From Micromonospora rifamycinica (GTDB lineage: Bacteria; Actinomycetota; Actinomycetes; Mycobacteriales; Micromonosporaceae): 64,000 bases of DNA. Shown piece by piece: positions 17,107-25,092 of the stretch. Under the pieces are notes generated by a model. The model worked only from the letters and a program-made list of their open reading frames with translations, did not search any database and had not been told where the DNA came from. A program made the position numbers and the translations under genes. Within the stretch, counting starts at the first letter, position 1. Every line of letters begins with the position of its first letter. The DNA lies in contig NZ_LT607752.1 in assembly GCF_900090265.1 (NCBI RefSeq), forward strand, positions 744,001 through 808,000, given 5' to 3'.

Positions 17107-18251
17107 CACTGTCCTCCGTCTGGCCTGACCGGATGGTCGTTCCACCATCGTTCTTCGTGGGCGTACGCCCGGTCCTCGAAGGCATCGGCCTCGTCACGCG
17201 TCGTAGGGTAGGGACGCCCGTCCCGGAGTTCCGACACGTGGAACTTCTCGTGCTCGAGGGTCCGGGCCAGATCCTCTTCGCTGCGGAACGCCTCGCGGCA
17301 GAGCATGACCGATTGATCGGGTCTAGTCACTCCGCACACGCCCGAGATCCGGTTGTTGATGCTGAACCGAATGCCGGAAACTTCGATACCGTATTTGGTG
17401 ACTATCGCCTGTACCGACTCCAGGCTCATCGGCATCCGGGGCCCCCGGCCTCTGCCTCGTACTCGATTGAGGTCATCAGCAGTGGGACCGGCGCGCTGGA
17501 GCCGGTTGAGTGCCTGCTTGAGCGCGTCGATCAGGTCGCCCAGGCGGCGGAGCTCCGGCAGCAACCGTCGCAGGCTGGCCAGCAAGCCGCGCAGCAATCG
17601 CGCGATCCGGGCCGCCCACGACCCCACCAGCGTGGTCACCTGCTCCACCACCAGCGGTGTCGCCAACCCGCCGGTGACGAGCAGTTCGCCCGCGTACACG
17701 ATGAGGCGGGAGACGCAGGCGGCGATGGCGTCGCGGACGAGGAGCCGGACGGCGGCGACCAGGCCGGCGGCGCCCTCGGTGGCGGCGGCTAGGGTGTCCG
17801 CGCCCTGGGCGAGTGCGGTGACGGCCCGGTGCTGCTCGGCGGCCCAGGCCCGGTAGGCGGGGCCGGCGTCGCCGCCCCAGCCGGCGACCTCGGTGCGGAC
17901 CGCGTGGGTCAGGTCGGCGGCGTCGGCGCGCAGGGAGGCGGCGACGTTGCGCCAGGTCCGGGCGTGCGCGGTGATCTGCGCGGGGTCTCCGGCGAGCCAG
18001 TCCAGGGCCTCGCTGAGCGGTCTGACGTGCTCGATGAGCCAGGCGATGCCGTACTGGAGCAGCGCGCCGACCGGGTCGGAGACGAGGGCGAGGGCGTCCA
18101 GGCCGGCGCTGACCACGCCGAGGCTGCCGTCGATCCAGCTGCCGGTGCGGATGCCCTGGGCGATGAGTTCGATGTCCTCGCCGATCCAGATCCCGGCCCA
18201 GGCGGTGGGGCCGGCGGGCGACGCGGTGGCGACCAGGGGGTTGCCGGTCAC
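17106..18251 (-). CDS. Type VII secretion effector with C-terminal HExxH domain
   Basis: A 381-residue protein. The N-terminal 230 residues are helical and resemble WXG/PPE-type targeting regions of actinobacterial ESX substrates (AWLIEHVRPLSEALDWLAGD, WGGDAGPAYRAWAAEQHRAV). After an Arg-rich helical hairpin comes a C-terminal domain of about 110 residues with LEHEKFHVSEL, which contains the HExxH zinc protease motif, and a downstream acidic stretch (RDEADAFEDRAYAHEE) that could supply the third ligand. Toxic peptidase activity toward rivals is a reasonable guess. It overlaps the WXG-like gene by four bases and the immunity candidate by one. Confidence 0.75.
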   Translation of the reverse strand: MTGNPLVATASPAGPTAWAGIWIGEDIELIAQGIRTGSWIDGSLGVVSAGLDALALVSDPVGALLQYGIAWLIEHVRPLSEALDWLAGDPAQITAHARTWRNVAASLRADAADLTHAVRTEVAGWGGDAGPAYRAWAAEQHRAVTALAQGADTLAAATEGAAGLVAAVRLLVRDAIAACVSRLIVYAGELLVTGGLATPLVVEQVTTLVGSWAARIARLLRGLLASLRRLLPELRRLGDLIDALKQALNRLQRAGPTADDLNRVRGRGRGPRMPMSLESVQAIVTKYGIEVSGIRFSINNRISGVCGVTRPDQSVMLCREAFRSEEDLARTLEHEKFHVSELRDGRPYPTTRDEADAFEDRAYAHEERWWNDHPVRPDGGQ

Positions 18252-18568
18252 CGGCGGTCCCGTACCCGGTCGAGCTGCCGGGCGGCGCGGGCGTCGGCGG
18301 CCCGGTAGCCGTCGGCGCCGGACCGGAGTCTCGCGGCGGTGTCGCGGACCGATCCGGCGGCGGCGTCGACACCGTCGACCAGGGTCCGCTGGAGGCCGGC
18401 GAGCAGCACCGGCATGATCGCGCAGAGCTGCCCGTACGCGTCGGCGTCGAGCTGGACGTGCTGGCCGGCGCGGCGGGCGGTGTCGAGGCTGTCGGCGCAG
18501 CGGTCCAGGTGGGCGGCGTGGGTGGTCAGGTCGTCCGGGTCGACCCGGATGTGGTCAACGGCCGGCAT
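18248..18568 (-). CDS. WXG100-like / ESX secretion target protein
   Basis: A 106-residue all-helical protein (IRVDPDDLTTHAAHLDRCAD, then RDTAARLRSGADGYRAAD) of the size and hairpin layout of small type VII secretion partner proteins such as EspC/WXG100 types. It probably pairs with the following effector for export. It overlaps the effector start by four bases and the YbaB-like gene by 14 bases. Confidence 0.75.
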   Translation of the reverse strand: MPAVDHIRVDPDDLTTHAAHLDRCADSLDTARRAGQHVQLDADAYGQLCAIMPVLLAGLQRTLVDGVDAAAGSVRDTAARLRSGADGYRAADARAARQLDRVRDRR

Positions 18569-18956
18569 CCGGTGTGCCCTGGCCTGGGTGGAGCCGCTGC
18601 CGGTGCGACTCGATGATCGCCCGGGCGGTCGGGTCGTCGGGGCCGAGGGTGCGGGTGGTGGCCTCGGTGATCCGTCGCAGCAGGTCGGCGCGGGCGGCGC
18701 GGCTGGTCGCCATGATCTGCCGGGCGGTGTGGGCCGCGCTGTGCTGCCGGGTCTGTTCGTCCAGCCGCAGGTCGACCAGCAGGCCGGTGGGGTCGACGGT
18801 GACCTCGACGGTCCGGTCGGGACTGCGGGCGGTGCCGGTCAGGGCCTGCACCTGCGCCGCGAGCTGCCTCGCCCGCTCCGCCCGATCGGTGAACGACGCT
18901 TCCCACTCGTCCAGCCGACGGGCCGTCGCGTCGAGCGTCGCCTCGTCCGCCCACAT
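18555..18956 (-). CDS. YbaB/EbfC family protein
   Basis: A 133-residue protein with the YbaB/EbfC layout: an N-terminal coiled coil (RLDEWEASFTDRAERARQLA), a beta-rich centre (VEVTVDPTGLLVDLRLDE), and a C-terminal helix. Members bind DNA or act as scaffolds; in actinobacteria they are often the first gene of ESX effector operons, as here. The ATG at 18956 has a GGGAGG ribosome site; the longer frame to 18998 does not. Confidence 0.8.
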   Translation of the reverse strand: MWADEATLDATARRLDEWEASFTDRAERARQLAAQVQALTGTARSPDRTVEVTVDPTGLLVDLRLDEQTRQHSAAHTARQIMATSRAARADLLRRITEATTRTLGPDDPTARAIIESHRQRLHPGQGTPDAGR

Positions 18957-19065
18957 CTCACCCTCCCCGGGGAGCACCGGCCACCGCCACGCCGACACCG
19001 GACCCGGCCGCGCCGCGAGCCCCGGTGACCGGCGGACCGTGATGACCGACAGGCTATCAACCGGT

Positions 19066-19079
19066 CACTCCGCGGAGTG
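19066..19079. promoter_or_regulatory. Perfect 14-bp palindrome
   Basis: CACTCCGCGGAGTG is its own reverse complement. It sits 110 bases upstream of the type VII operon start and 177 bases upstream of the oppositely oriented SDR gene, so it could be an operator for either. No regulator is identified. Confidence 0.35.
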
Positions 19080-19255
19080 TCCCCTGGTATCGATAAATGC
19101 TGATGTAGTGTGGCGCTCGCGCCCTCGGGACCGGCGGTGGCCCAGCTCACCGCCGCTACCGGGCACGGACGTCGCGGCGGTCCGGTCCGGGTGCGTAGAG
19201 TTCCCGGGTCGGGCCGGCGGTCGGCCCCGGAGGCCAGGGCGGGACGATAGCGGAC

Positions 19256-20740
19256 ATGACGGTGGACAACGTCGGACAACCGGGCGACGCCGGCAGCCGG
19301 GGGCACGACGCCGGCAGCCCGGGGGTCGACCAGGACGAGTTGGCGGTCGCGCTGCGCGTCTTCGCGGCGTTGGAGTCGCTGCCCAGCGACCACCCGGACG
19401 TGGTCCGGGTACAGCGGGCCACCGCCCGGCTGTTCAAGATGGTGAAGCAGCGGCGGCGCGAGGAGCGGCGGGAGGCCGTGCTGGCCCATGACCGTGCGGT
19501 CACCGCCGCCACCGCCACCGGCGCACCGGGCCGGATCGACGACGAGACCAGGGGCATCCCGCTCGCCTCGCCGACCGCCGGTGACTCCGCCGGCACCCTG
19601 ATCAACCCGCGCGGCTGTTACATCTGCAAGACCCGCTACCGCCAGGTCGACGCGTTCTACCACCAGCTCTGCCCCGACTGCGCCACCCTCAACCGGGAGC
19701 GCCGCGACGCGCGGTGCGACCTGACCGGACGGCGGGCGCTGCTCACCGGGGGACGCGCCAAGATCGGCATGTACATCGCGCTGCGGCTGCTGCGCGACGG
19801 CGCGCACACCACGATCACCACCCGGTTCCCACACGACGCGGTCCGCCGGTTCACCGCCATGCCGGACAGCGCCGACTGGCTGCACCGGCTGCGGGTCGTC
19901 GGCATCGACCTGCGTGACCCCGCCCAGGTGGTGGCGCTGGCCGACGCGGTGGCCGCGCAGGGTCCGCTCGACATCCTGATCAACAACGCCGCGCAGACGG
20001 TACGCCGCACCCCCGGCGCGTACGCCCACCTGGTCGCTGCCGAGGCCGTGGCGCTGCCCGAGGGGCCGCTGCCGGAGCTGCTCACCTTCACCGGCGGCCG
20101 GGGCGTCACCCTGGCGCTGCCGGACGGCACCCTGCCGGCCCCCACCATCGCCCCGCACGCCCTCACCGCGCTGGCGCTGACCGGCCGGTCCGCCACGCCG
20201 GAGCGGATCGCCGCCGCCACCGCAGTGGACGCCGGTGGGCTCGCCCCCGACCTCGGGGACACCAACAGCTGGGTGCAGCGGGTGCACGAGGTCGACCCGG
20301 TCGAGCTGCTCGAGGTGCAGCTCTGCAACGTGACCGCCCCGTTCGTGCTGGTCAGCCGGCTCCGGCCGGCGCTCGCCGCCGCCCCGACCGGGCGGGCGTA
20401 CGTGGTGAACGTCTCGGCGATGGAGGGTCAGTTCGCCCGGGGCTACAAGGGGGCGGGACACCCGCACACCAACATGGCCAAGGCGGCGCTGAACATGCTG
20501 ACCCGCACCAGCGCCGAGGACATGCGGGCCGACGGCATCCTGATGACCAGCGTCGACACCGGCTGGATCACCGACGAGCGCCCGCACCCGACGAAGATGC
20601 GCCTCGCCGACGAGGGTTTCCACGCCCCGCTGGACCTGGTCGACGGCGCGGCCCGGGTGTACGACCCGATCGTCCGGGGCGAGCGGGGCGAGGAGCTGTA
20701 CGGCTGCTTCCTCAAGGACTACGCCCCCTGCGCCTGGTGA
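19256..20740 (+). CDS. SDR-family oxidoreductase with N-terminal zinc knuckle
   Basis: A 494-residue protein. The first 110 residues are a charged, helical extension; then a four-Cys knuckle (CYICK and CPDC, about 20 residues apart); then a Rossmann fold of the short-chain dehydrogenase type (LTGGRAKIGMY, ILINNAAQ, VVNVSAMEG). A 70-residue insertion lies between the NNAA motif and the catalytic region. At the position of the SDR catalytic Tyr four residues before Lys, the sequence HTNMAKAAL gives Thr, so classical catalysis may be lost or shifted. It stands alone on this strand. Confidence 0.75.
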   Translation: MTVDNVGQPGDAGSRGHDAGSPGVDQDELAVALRVFAALESLPSDHPDVVRVQRATARLFKMVKQRRREERREAVLAHDRAVTAATATGAPGRIDDETRGIPLASPTAGDSAGTLINPRGCYICKTRYRQVDAFYHQLCPDCATLNRERRDARCDLTGRRALLTGGRAKIGMYIALRLLRDGAHTTITTRFPHDAVRRFTAMPDSADWLHRLRVVGIDLRDPAQVVALADAVAAQGPLDILINNAAQTVRRTPGAYAHLVAAEAVALPEGPLPELLTFTGGRGVTLALPDGTLPAPTIAPHALTALALTGRSATPERIAAATAVDAGGLAPDLGDTNSWVQRVHEVDPVELLEVQLCNVTAPFVLVSRLRPALAAAPTGRAYVVNVSAMEGQFARGYKGAGHPHTNMAKAALNMLTRTSAEDMRADGILMTSVDTGWITDERPHPTKMRLADEGFHAPLDLVDGAARVYDPIVRGERGEELYGCFLKDYAPCAW

Positions 20741-20748
20741 CCGGGGCC

Positions 20749-20772
20749 GGCGGGGTGGCGGGCCACCCCGCC
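20749..20772. terminator. Hairpin between convergent genes
   Basis: GGCGGGGTGGC at 20749-20759 pairs with GCCACCCCGCC at 20762-20772, a perfect 11-bp stem with a two-base loop. It lies between the converging SDR and glutamate synthase genes and could end both transcripts. There is no U-tract, as is usual in this group. Confidence 0.5.
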
Positions 20773-20801
20773 GCCGGTCGTCGGTCGAGGGGGCCGGCCG
20801 G

Positions 20802-22406
20802 TCAGTGCCGGGCGGGTCCGCCGGGCTCGGCTCGACCCTGCGCGGTGGCCGAGGGCAGGGCGCTGCCGCCCTCCGGTGCCTCGCCGGCCATCAGCCGGGC
20901 GATCTCCGCCCGGTCGGCCGCCGACGGCAGCCCCCACTGCGGCCGGTAGCCGTAGACCTTCCGCAGCGGCCGGGCGGAGGTCCGGCCGTCGAGGATCTCG
21001 ACCGCGTCGGTGTCGATCAGCCCCGGATGCTCCACCCCGCACGCCTCGGCGACCTTCACCAGGTCCCGGCGCAGGGTGCCGATGTAGTTCGCCGCCCGCA
21101 CCGACTTGCGGGCCGGGTCCAGGCCCCGGGCCAGCCAGGCGTTCTGGGTGGCCACGCCGGTCGGGCAGGTGTCGGTGTGGCACTTCTGAGCCTGGATGCA
21201 GCCGATCGCCAGCATCGCCTCCCGACCCACGTTGACCAGGTCGCAGCCGAGCGCGAACGCCACCACCGCGTTGTCGGGCAGGCCCAGCTTGCCCGCGCCG
21301 ACGAAGACGGTCTGTTCGTGCAGTCCCCGCTCGGCGAAGGTCCGGTAGACCCGGGCGAAGCCCTGCTGGAAGGGCAGCGACACCGAGTCGGTGAAGATCA
21401 GCGGCGCGGCGCCGGTGCCGCCCTCGCCGCCGTCCACGGTGACGAAGTCGACGCCCCGCCCGGTGTCCCGCATCAGCGTGGTCAGCTCCTCCCAGAAGCC
21501 CAGGTCGCCGACGGCGGACTTGATCCCGACCGGCAGCCCGGTCTCGGCGGCCAGCAGCTCCACCCAGTCGAGCAGGCTGTCGCAGTCGGAGAACTCGGCG
21601 TGCCGGGACGGGCTCACACAGTCCCGGCCCGGCTCGATGCCCCGGGTCGTGGCGATCTCGGCGGACACCTTCGCCCCCGGCAGGAGCCCGCCCAGGCTGG
21701 GCTTCGCGCCCTGGCTGAGCTTGATCTCCAGGGCGCGCACCGGTGCGCCGGCGACCAGGTCGCGCAGCCGGGCGAGGTCGAACCTCCCCCGGGCGTCCCG
21801 GCAGCCGAAGTACGCCGTACCGAGCTGGAAGACCAGCTCCCCGCCGTGCCGGTGGTACGGCGACAGCCCGCCCTCGCCGGTGTTCTGCAGGCAGCCGGCC
21901 AGCGCGGCCCCCTGGTTCAGGGCGCTCACCGCGTTCCCGGACAGCGAACCGAAGCTCATCCCGGAGATGTTGACCACCGACGCCGGGCGGAACGCCCTGG
22001 CCCGGCCGCGTGCCCCGCCCAGCACCTTCGCCGCCGGCAGCCGCACGTCGTGCCCGGCGGTCGGCACCGACGACGGGACGGTCCGGGCGAAGGTGCGGTG
22101 TTTGATGATCGGGTAGCCGGGGCTGCGTTCGATGTCGTTGTCGGTGCCGAAGCCGAAGTAGTTGTTCTCCTGCTTGGCCGAAGCGTAGATCCACCGCCGC
22201 TGGTCCCGGGTGAACGGCCGCTCCTCGTCGTTGCCGGCCACGATGTACTGCCGCAGTTCCGGCCCGATCGCCTCCAGCAGGTAGCGGGCGCGTCCCACCA
22301 GCGGGAAGTTGCGGAGCAGCGCGTGGTCGCGCTGGAGGACGTCACGGGCGGCGAGGCCGGCGACGGCGGCGGCGATCACGGGTAGGGTGCGGCTGGCCCA
22401 CTTCAT
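20802..22406 (-). CDS. FMN-binding glutamate synthase family protein
   Basis: A protein of about 534 residues resembling the FMN/FeS large-subunit core of glutamate synthase but without the amidotransferase domain. An N-terminal hydrophobic segment may anchor it in the membrane. Visible motifs are VVNISGMSFGSLSG, LEIKLSQGAKPSLGG, the FMN-binding FVTVDGGEGGTGAAP and a three-Cys FeS signature (CIQAQKCHTDTCPTG). Physiological substrate is unknown for this branch. ATG at 22406 is preferred over GTG 22415 because GGGGAG lies about ten bases upstream. Confidence 0.88.
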   Translation of the reverse strand: MKWASRTLPVIAAAVAGLAARDVLQRDHALLRNFPLVGRARYLLEAIGPELRQYIVAGNDEERPFTRDQRRWIYASAKQENNYFGFGTDNDIERSPGYPIIKHRTFARTVPSSVPTAGHDVRLPAAKVLGGARGRARAFRPASVVNISGMSFGSLSGNAVSALNQGAALAGCLQNTGEGGLSPYHRHGGELVFQLGTAYFGCRDARGRFDLARLRDLVAGAPVRALEIKLSQGAKPSLGGLLPGAKVSAEIATTRGIEPGRDCVSPSRHAEFSDCDSLLDWVELLAAETGLPVGIKSAVGDLGFWEELTTLMRDTGRGVDFVTVDGGEGGTGAAPLIFTDSVSLPFQQGFARVYRTFAERGLHEQTVFVGAGKLGLPDNAVVAFALGCDLVNVGREAMLAIGCIQAQKCHTDTCPTGVATQNAWLARGLDPARKSVRAANYIGTLRRDLVKVAEACGVEHPGLIDTDAVEILDGRTSARPLRKVYGYRPQWGLPSAADRAEIARLMAGEAPEGGSALPSATAQGRAEPGGPARH

Positions 22407-22463
22407 GCCGGCCACACTCCCCGTTACCGCCGCCGGCCAAACGGCCCGCCCGCGCGGCGGTGG

Positions 22464-23597
22464 TCAGCGGCGCTGGAACGACTGCCGGACCACGCCGCCG
22501 ACCAGGGCGCACCAGGTGCTGGTGGGGATCCGGCCGGTGCGGGGCAGCCCGTGCAACGTCTGGAGGTCCTGCACCGCCCGACGGGTGGCGTGATCGTAAC
22601 TGCCGGTGACGGTGACCTCGGTGTAGCCCTTCCAGTTCAGGATGAACTGCACCGCCTGCACCGGCAGCCCGGTGGCGTTCCAGTCCAGCTCCGGGACGAG
22701 GGCCTCCCAGGTGGGGCCGGTCAGGGTGGCGTCGACGTCGACCGGGATGCCGTTGCGGGCCTGCCAGTCGGCGATCGCGGCGATGGTGGTGGCGTCGAAG
22801 GTGCCGTTCGGGGTGACCGGGTAGCCCCGGTAGGCCAGCAGGTACTGGGCGACCTGGACGGCGGGGGAGCTGACGAAGCGCCACAGGTCGGGCCAGCGGC
22901 GGGCCGGCACGTCGGTCAACCGGGTGCCGAGCCGGCGGAAGACCTGTCGACGCACCCCGGGGAAGAGCCGGTAGAACTGCGCGCCGGGGCAGAGGGTGGT
23001 GCGGAAGTCCCAGTGGCCGAAGATGTCGTGGGCGTGCAGCCCGTACTGCCGGCAGACGGTGGTGCAGAGCCTGACCAGCGCGTCGAGCAGCTCCTGCGGC
23101 GGGGTGTCGGTGACGTAGGTGCCCTCGTTCTCGATGCCGATGGCCCGGCCGTTCTCGCCGGGGCAGTGCGCCGAGACCATCTGCCGGTCACCGGCCCGCA
23201 GCCGGTCCAGGCTGCCGTGCCGTCCCTCCAGGACGTACCCGCCCCGGCTGACGGTGAAGTGCTGCCCGGTGTCGGACCAGCCGTTGCCGTCCATGTGCAG
23301 GTCCTGGCAGTCGTGGGCCAGCTTGACCGCCTGCTCCCGGGACTGGTCGGTGACGTTCGGGAAGGCCATGTGGTGCACGATGATCTTGTTGGTCGGGATC
23401 GTGCTGACCGACAGCGGGTCGGCCGGCGGCCGGGCGCCCCACCCGGCGCAGTCGATGACCCAGTCCAGGTCGGCGTCGGGAGCGGCCGCGGCGGCGGACG
23501 GAAGGGCCAGCTCCGACCCGACGACCGCGACGGTGGCCGCGCCGAGGCCGGCCCGCAGCAGGGTACGGCGGTCGAGTGCGGGGCGTACGGCGGACAT
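22464..23597 (-). CDS. Secreted N-acetylmuramoyl-L-alanine amidase with peptidoglycan-binding repeats
   Basis: A 377-residue exported enzyme. The N-terminus has a Tat-type signal (DRRTLLRAGLGAATVAVVG, then an Ala-rich cleavage region). The amidase_2/PGRP domain shows zinc ligands in IIVHHMAF and in the HWDF and CPG motifs, with IGIENEG near the active site. Two C-terminal peptidoglycan-binding repeats follow (PNGTFDATTIAAIADWQARN and a second similar unit). It probably cleaves the stem peptide from glycan in the cell wall. ATG 23597 follows GAGGAG. The palindrome CTGCACGTGCAG at 23658-23669 lies upstream. Confidence 0.9.
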   Translation of the reverse strand: MSAVRPALDRRTLLRAGLGAATVAVVGSELALPSAAAAAPDADLDWVIDCAGWGARPPADPLSVSTIPTNKIIVHHMAFPNVTDQSREQAVKLAHDCQDLHMDGNGWSDTGQHFTVSRGGYVLEGRHGSLDRLRAGDRQMVSAHCPGENGRAIGIENEGTYVTDTPPQELLDALVRLCTTVCRQYGLHAHDIFGHWDFRTTLCPGAQFYRLFPGVRRQVFRRLGTRLTDVPARRWPDLWRFVSSPAVQVAQYLLAYRGYPVTPNGTFDATTIAAIADWQARNGIPVDVDATLTGPTWEALVPELDWNATGLPVQAVQFILNWKGYTEVTVTGSYDHATRRAVQDLQTLHGLPRTGRIPTSTWCALVGGVVRQSFQRR

Positions 23598-23864
23598 GGC
23601 GGCTCCTCGGCGACCGGCGGCGGCGCTGCCGACGAACGTGAAGACGATCTCCGGCAGCTGCACGTGCAGTGGAGGATATTGTCACCGCGGCGGTCGGCGC
23701 TAGGGGGCGGCATTGATCGATGTCGTGTCCCGCCCTCGATCCCGTCCCCGTTCGGCCCGTGCCGCCGGCCCCGCCCGCCGGCTTCCTGGCCGCCCGCTGC
23801 TCGCCCGCCGCCGGCTGCCTGCCCTCCGGCTGTCCCGCCGCCGGCTGCCCGGCTGCCCGGTGGC
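23598..23864. other. Intergenic stretch with Pro/Ala-like GC repeats
   Basis: It contains repeats of the core CCGCCGCCGGCTGCC between about 23808 and 23860, just after the stop of the prolyl aminopeptidase gene, plus the palindrome near the amidase promoter. No gene or classical terminator is supported. Confidence 0.3.
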
Positions 23865-24818
23865 TCAGTCGGTGGTGGCGAAGTGGTCGAGGGCGGCCAG
23901 CAGGTGCCGGCGGGTCGCCGCGGTGCCGAAGTGGCCCGCCTCCTCGACCAGGTGCAGCCGCGAGCCCGGCCACGCCCGGTGCAGCTGCCACGCGGTGATC
24001 GGGGGACTGCCCAGGTCGAGCCGGCCGTGGATCAACACGCCCGGGATTCCGGCCAGCCGGCCGGCGTCGCGGATCAAGGCGCCCTCGGTCAGCCAGGCCC
24101 CGTGCGAGAAGTAGCGGACGCAGATCCGGACCATGGCGATCCGGTCCGCCGACGGCCGGTCGCCGTACGGGTTGCCCACCCCCTCGGTGGAGACCAGCGC
24201 GTCCTCCCAGGCGCACCAGTCCAGCACGGCGCGGTCGCGTACCGCCGGGTCCGGGTCCTCCACCAGCCGGGCGTATGCGCCCACCACGTCGTCGTCCGGC
24301 CCGACACCGCCCCCGGCGAGGAACCGTTCCCACTCGCGGGGGAAGTACCGGCCCACGCCCCGGTAGAGCCAGTCGATCTCCGACCGGCGGGTGGTGGTGA
24401 CGGCGGCGATGACGATCGCGGAGACCCGCTCCGGATGCCGTTGCGCGTACGCCAGCAGCAGCGTGGAGCCCCACGAACCGCCGTACAGCAGCCACCGGTC
24501 GACACCCAGGTGCTCCCGCAGCCGCTCCATGTCGGCGATCAGGTGCTCGGTGGTATTGTGCCGCAGGTCGGTGGCCGGGTCGGCGGCGTGCGGGGTGCTG
24601 CGCCCGCAGTTGCGCTGGTCGAACAGGACCACCCGGTAGCGGGCCGGATCGAAGTTCCGTCGCGGCCACGGGCCGCAGCCCGAGCCCGGTCCACCGTGGA
24701 CGACCAGCGCGGGCCGACCGGCGGGGTTGCCGCACACCTCCCAGTAGACCCGGTTGCCGTCGCCGACGTCGAGCAGGCCGTGGTCGTACGGCTCGATCGG
24801 CGGGTACCGCTCGTCCAT
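23865..24818 (-). CDS. pip: Prolyl aminopeptidase
   Basis: A 317-residue alpha/beta hydrolase that releases N-terminal proline from peptides. The S33 family hallmarks are the oxyanion motif HGGPGSGCG, VVLFDQRNCGRS, the nucleophile elbow GGSWGS, the catalytic Asp in HGRLDLGSP and His in EEAGHFG. Length matches the family. The ATG at 24818 follows GGGAGG. No signal peptide is present, so it acts in the cytoplasm. It stands as a single gene. Confidence 0.92.
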   Translation of the reverse strand: MDERYPPIEPYDHGLLDVGDGNRVYWEVCGNPAGRPALVVHGGPGSGCGPWPRRNFDPARYRVVLFDQRNCGRSTPHAADPATDLRHNTTEHLIADMERLREHLGVDRWLLYGGSWGSTLLLAYAQRHPERVSAIVIAAVTTTRRSEIDWLYRGVGRYFPREWERFLAGGGVGPDDDVVGAYARLVEDPDPAVRDRAVLDWCAWEDALVSTEGVGNPYGDRPSADRIAMVRICVRYFSHGAWLTEGALIRDAGRLAGIPGVLIHGRLDLGSPPITAWQLHRAWPGSRLHLVEEAGHFGTAATRRHLLAALDHFATTD

Positions 24819-25092
24819 CGGTGGCCTCCCCGGGGCGTGAGATACGACGGCACCGACACCTTACGGCCGGGCGGGTCACCGCGTCGCCGCCCACCGGGCC
24901 GACGGCGGCCCGACCGCCGGGGCGTCGGACGGCCGTCGACGGCACCCGGGTGACCGGAACTAATCTCCGGGGACGGACGTCCGGACGCGAGGAAACAACC
25001 GTTGCGCCGATGGACCGCAGCTCGCCCCGGGTAAGAATGATCAGTGTGGCCCTGACCTGTGACCAGTCCCGGCGGACCGGAAAGGCCGGCGG

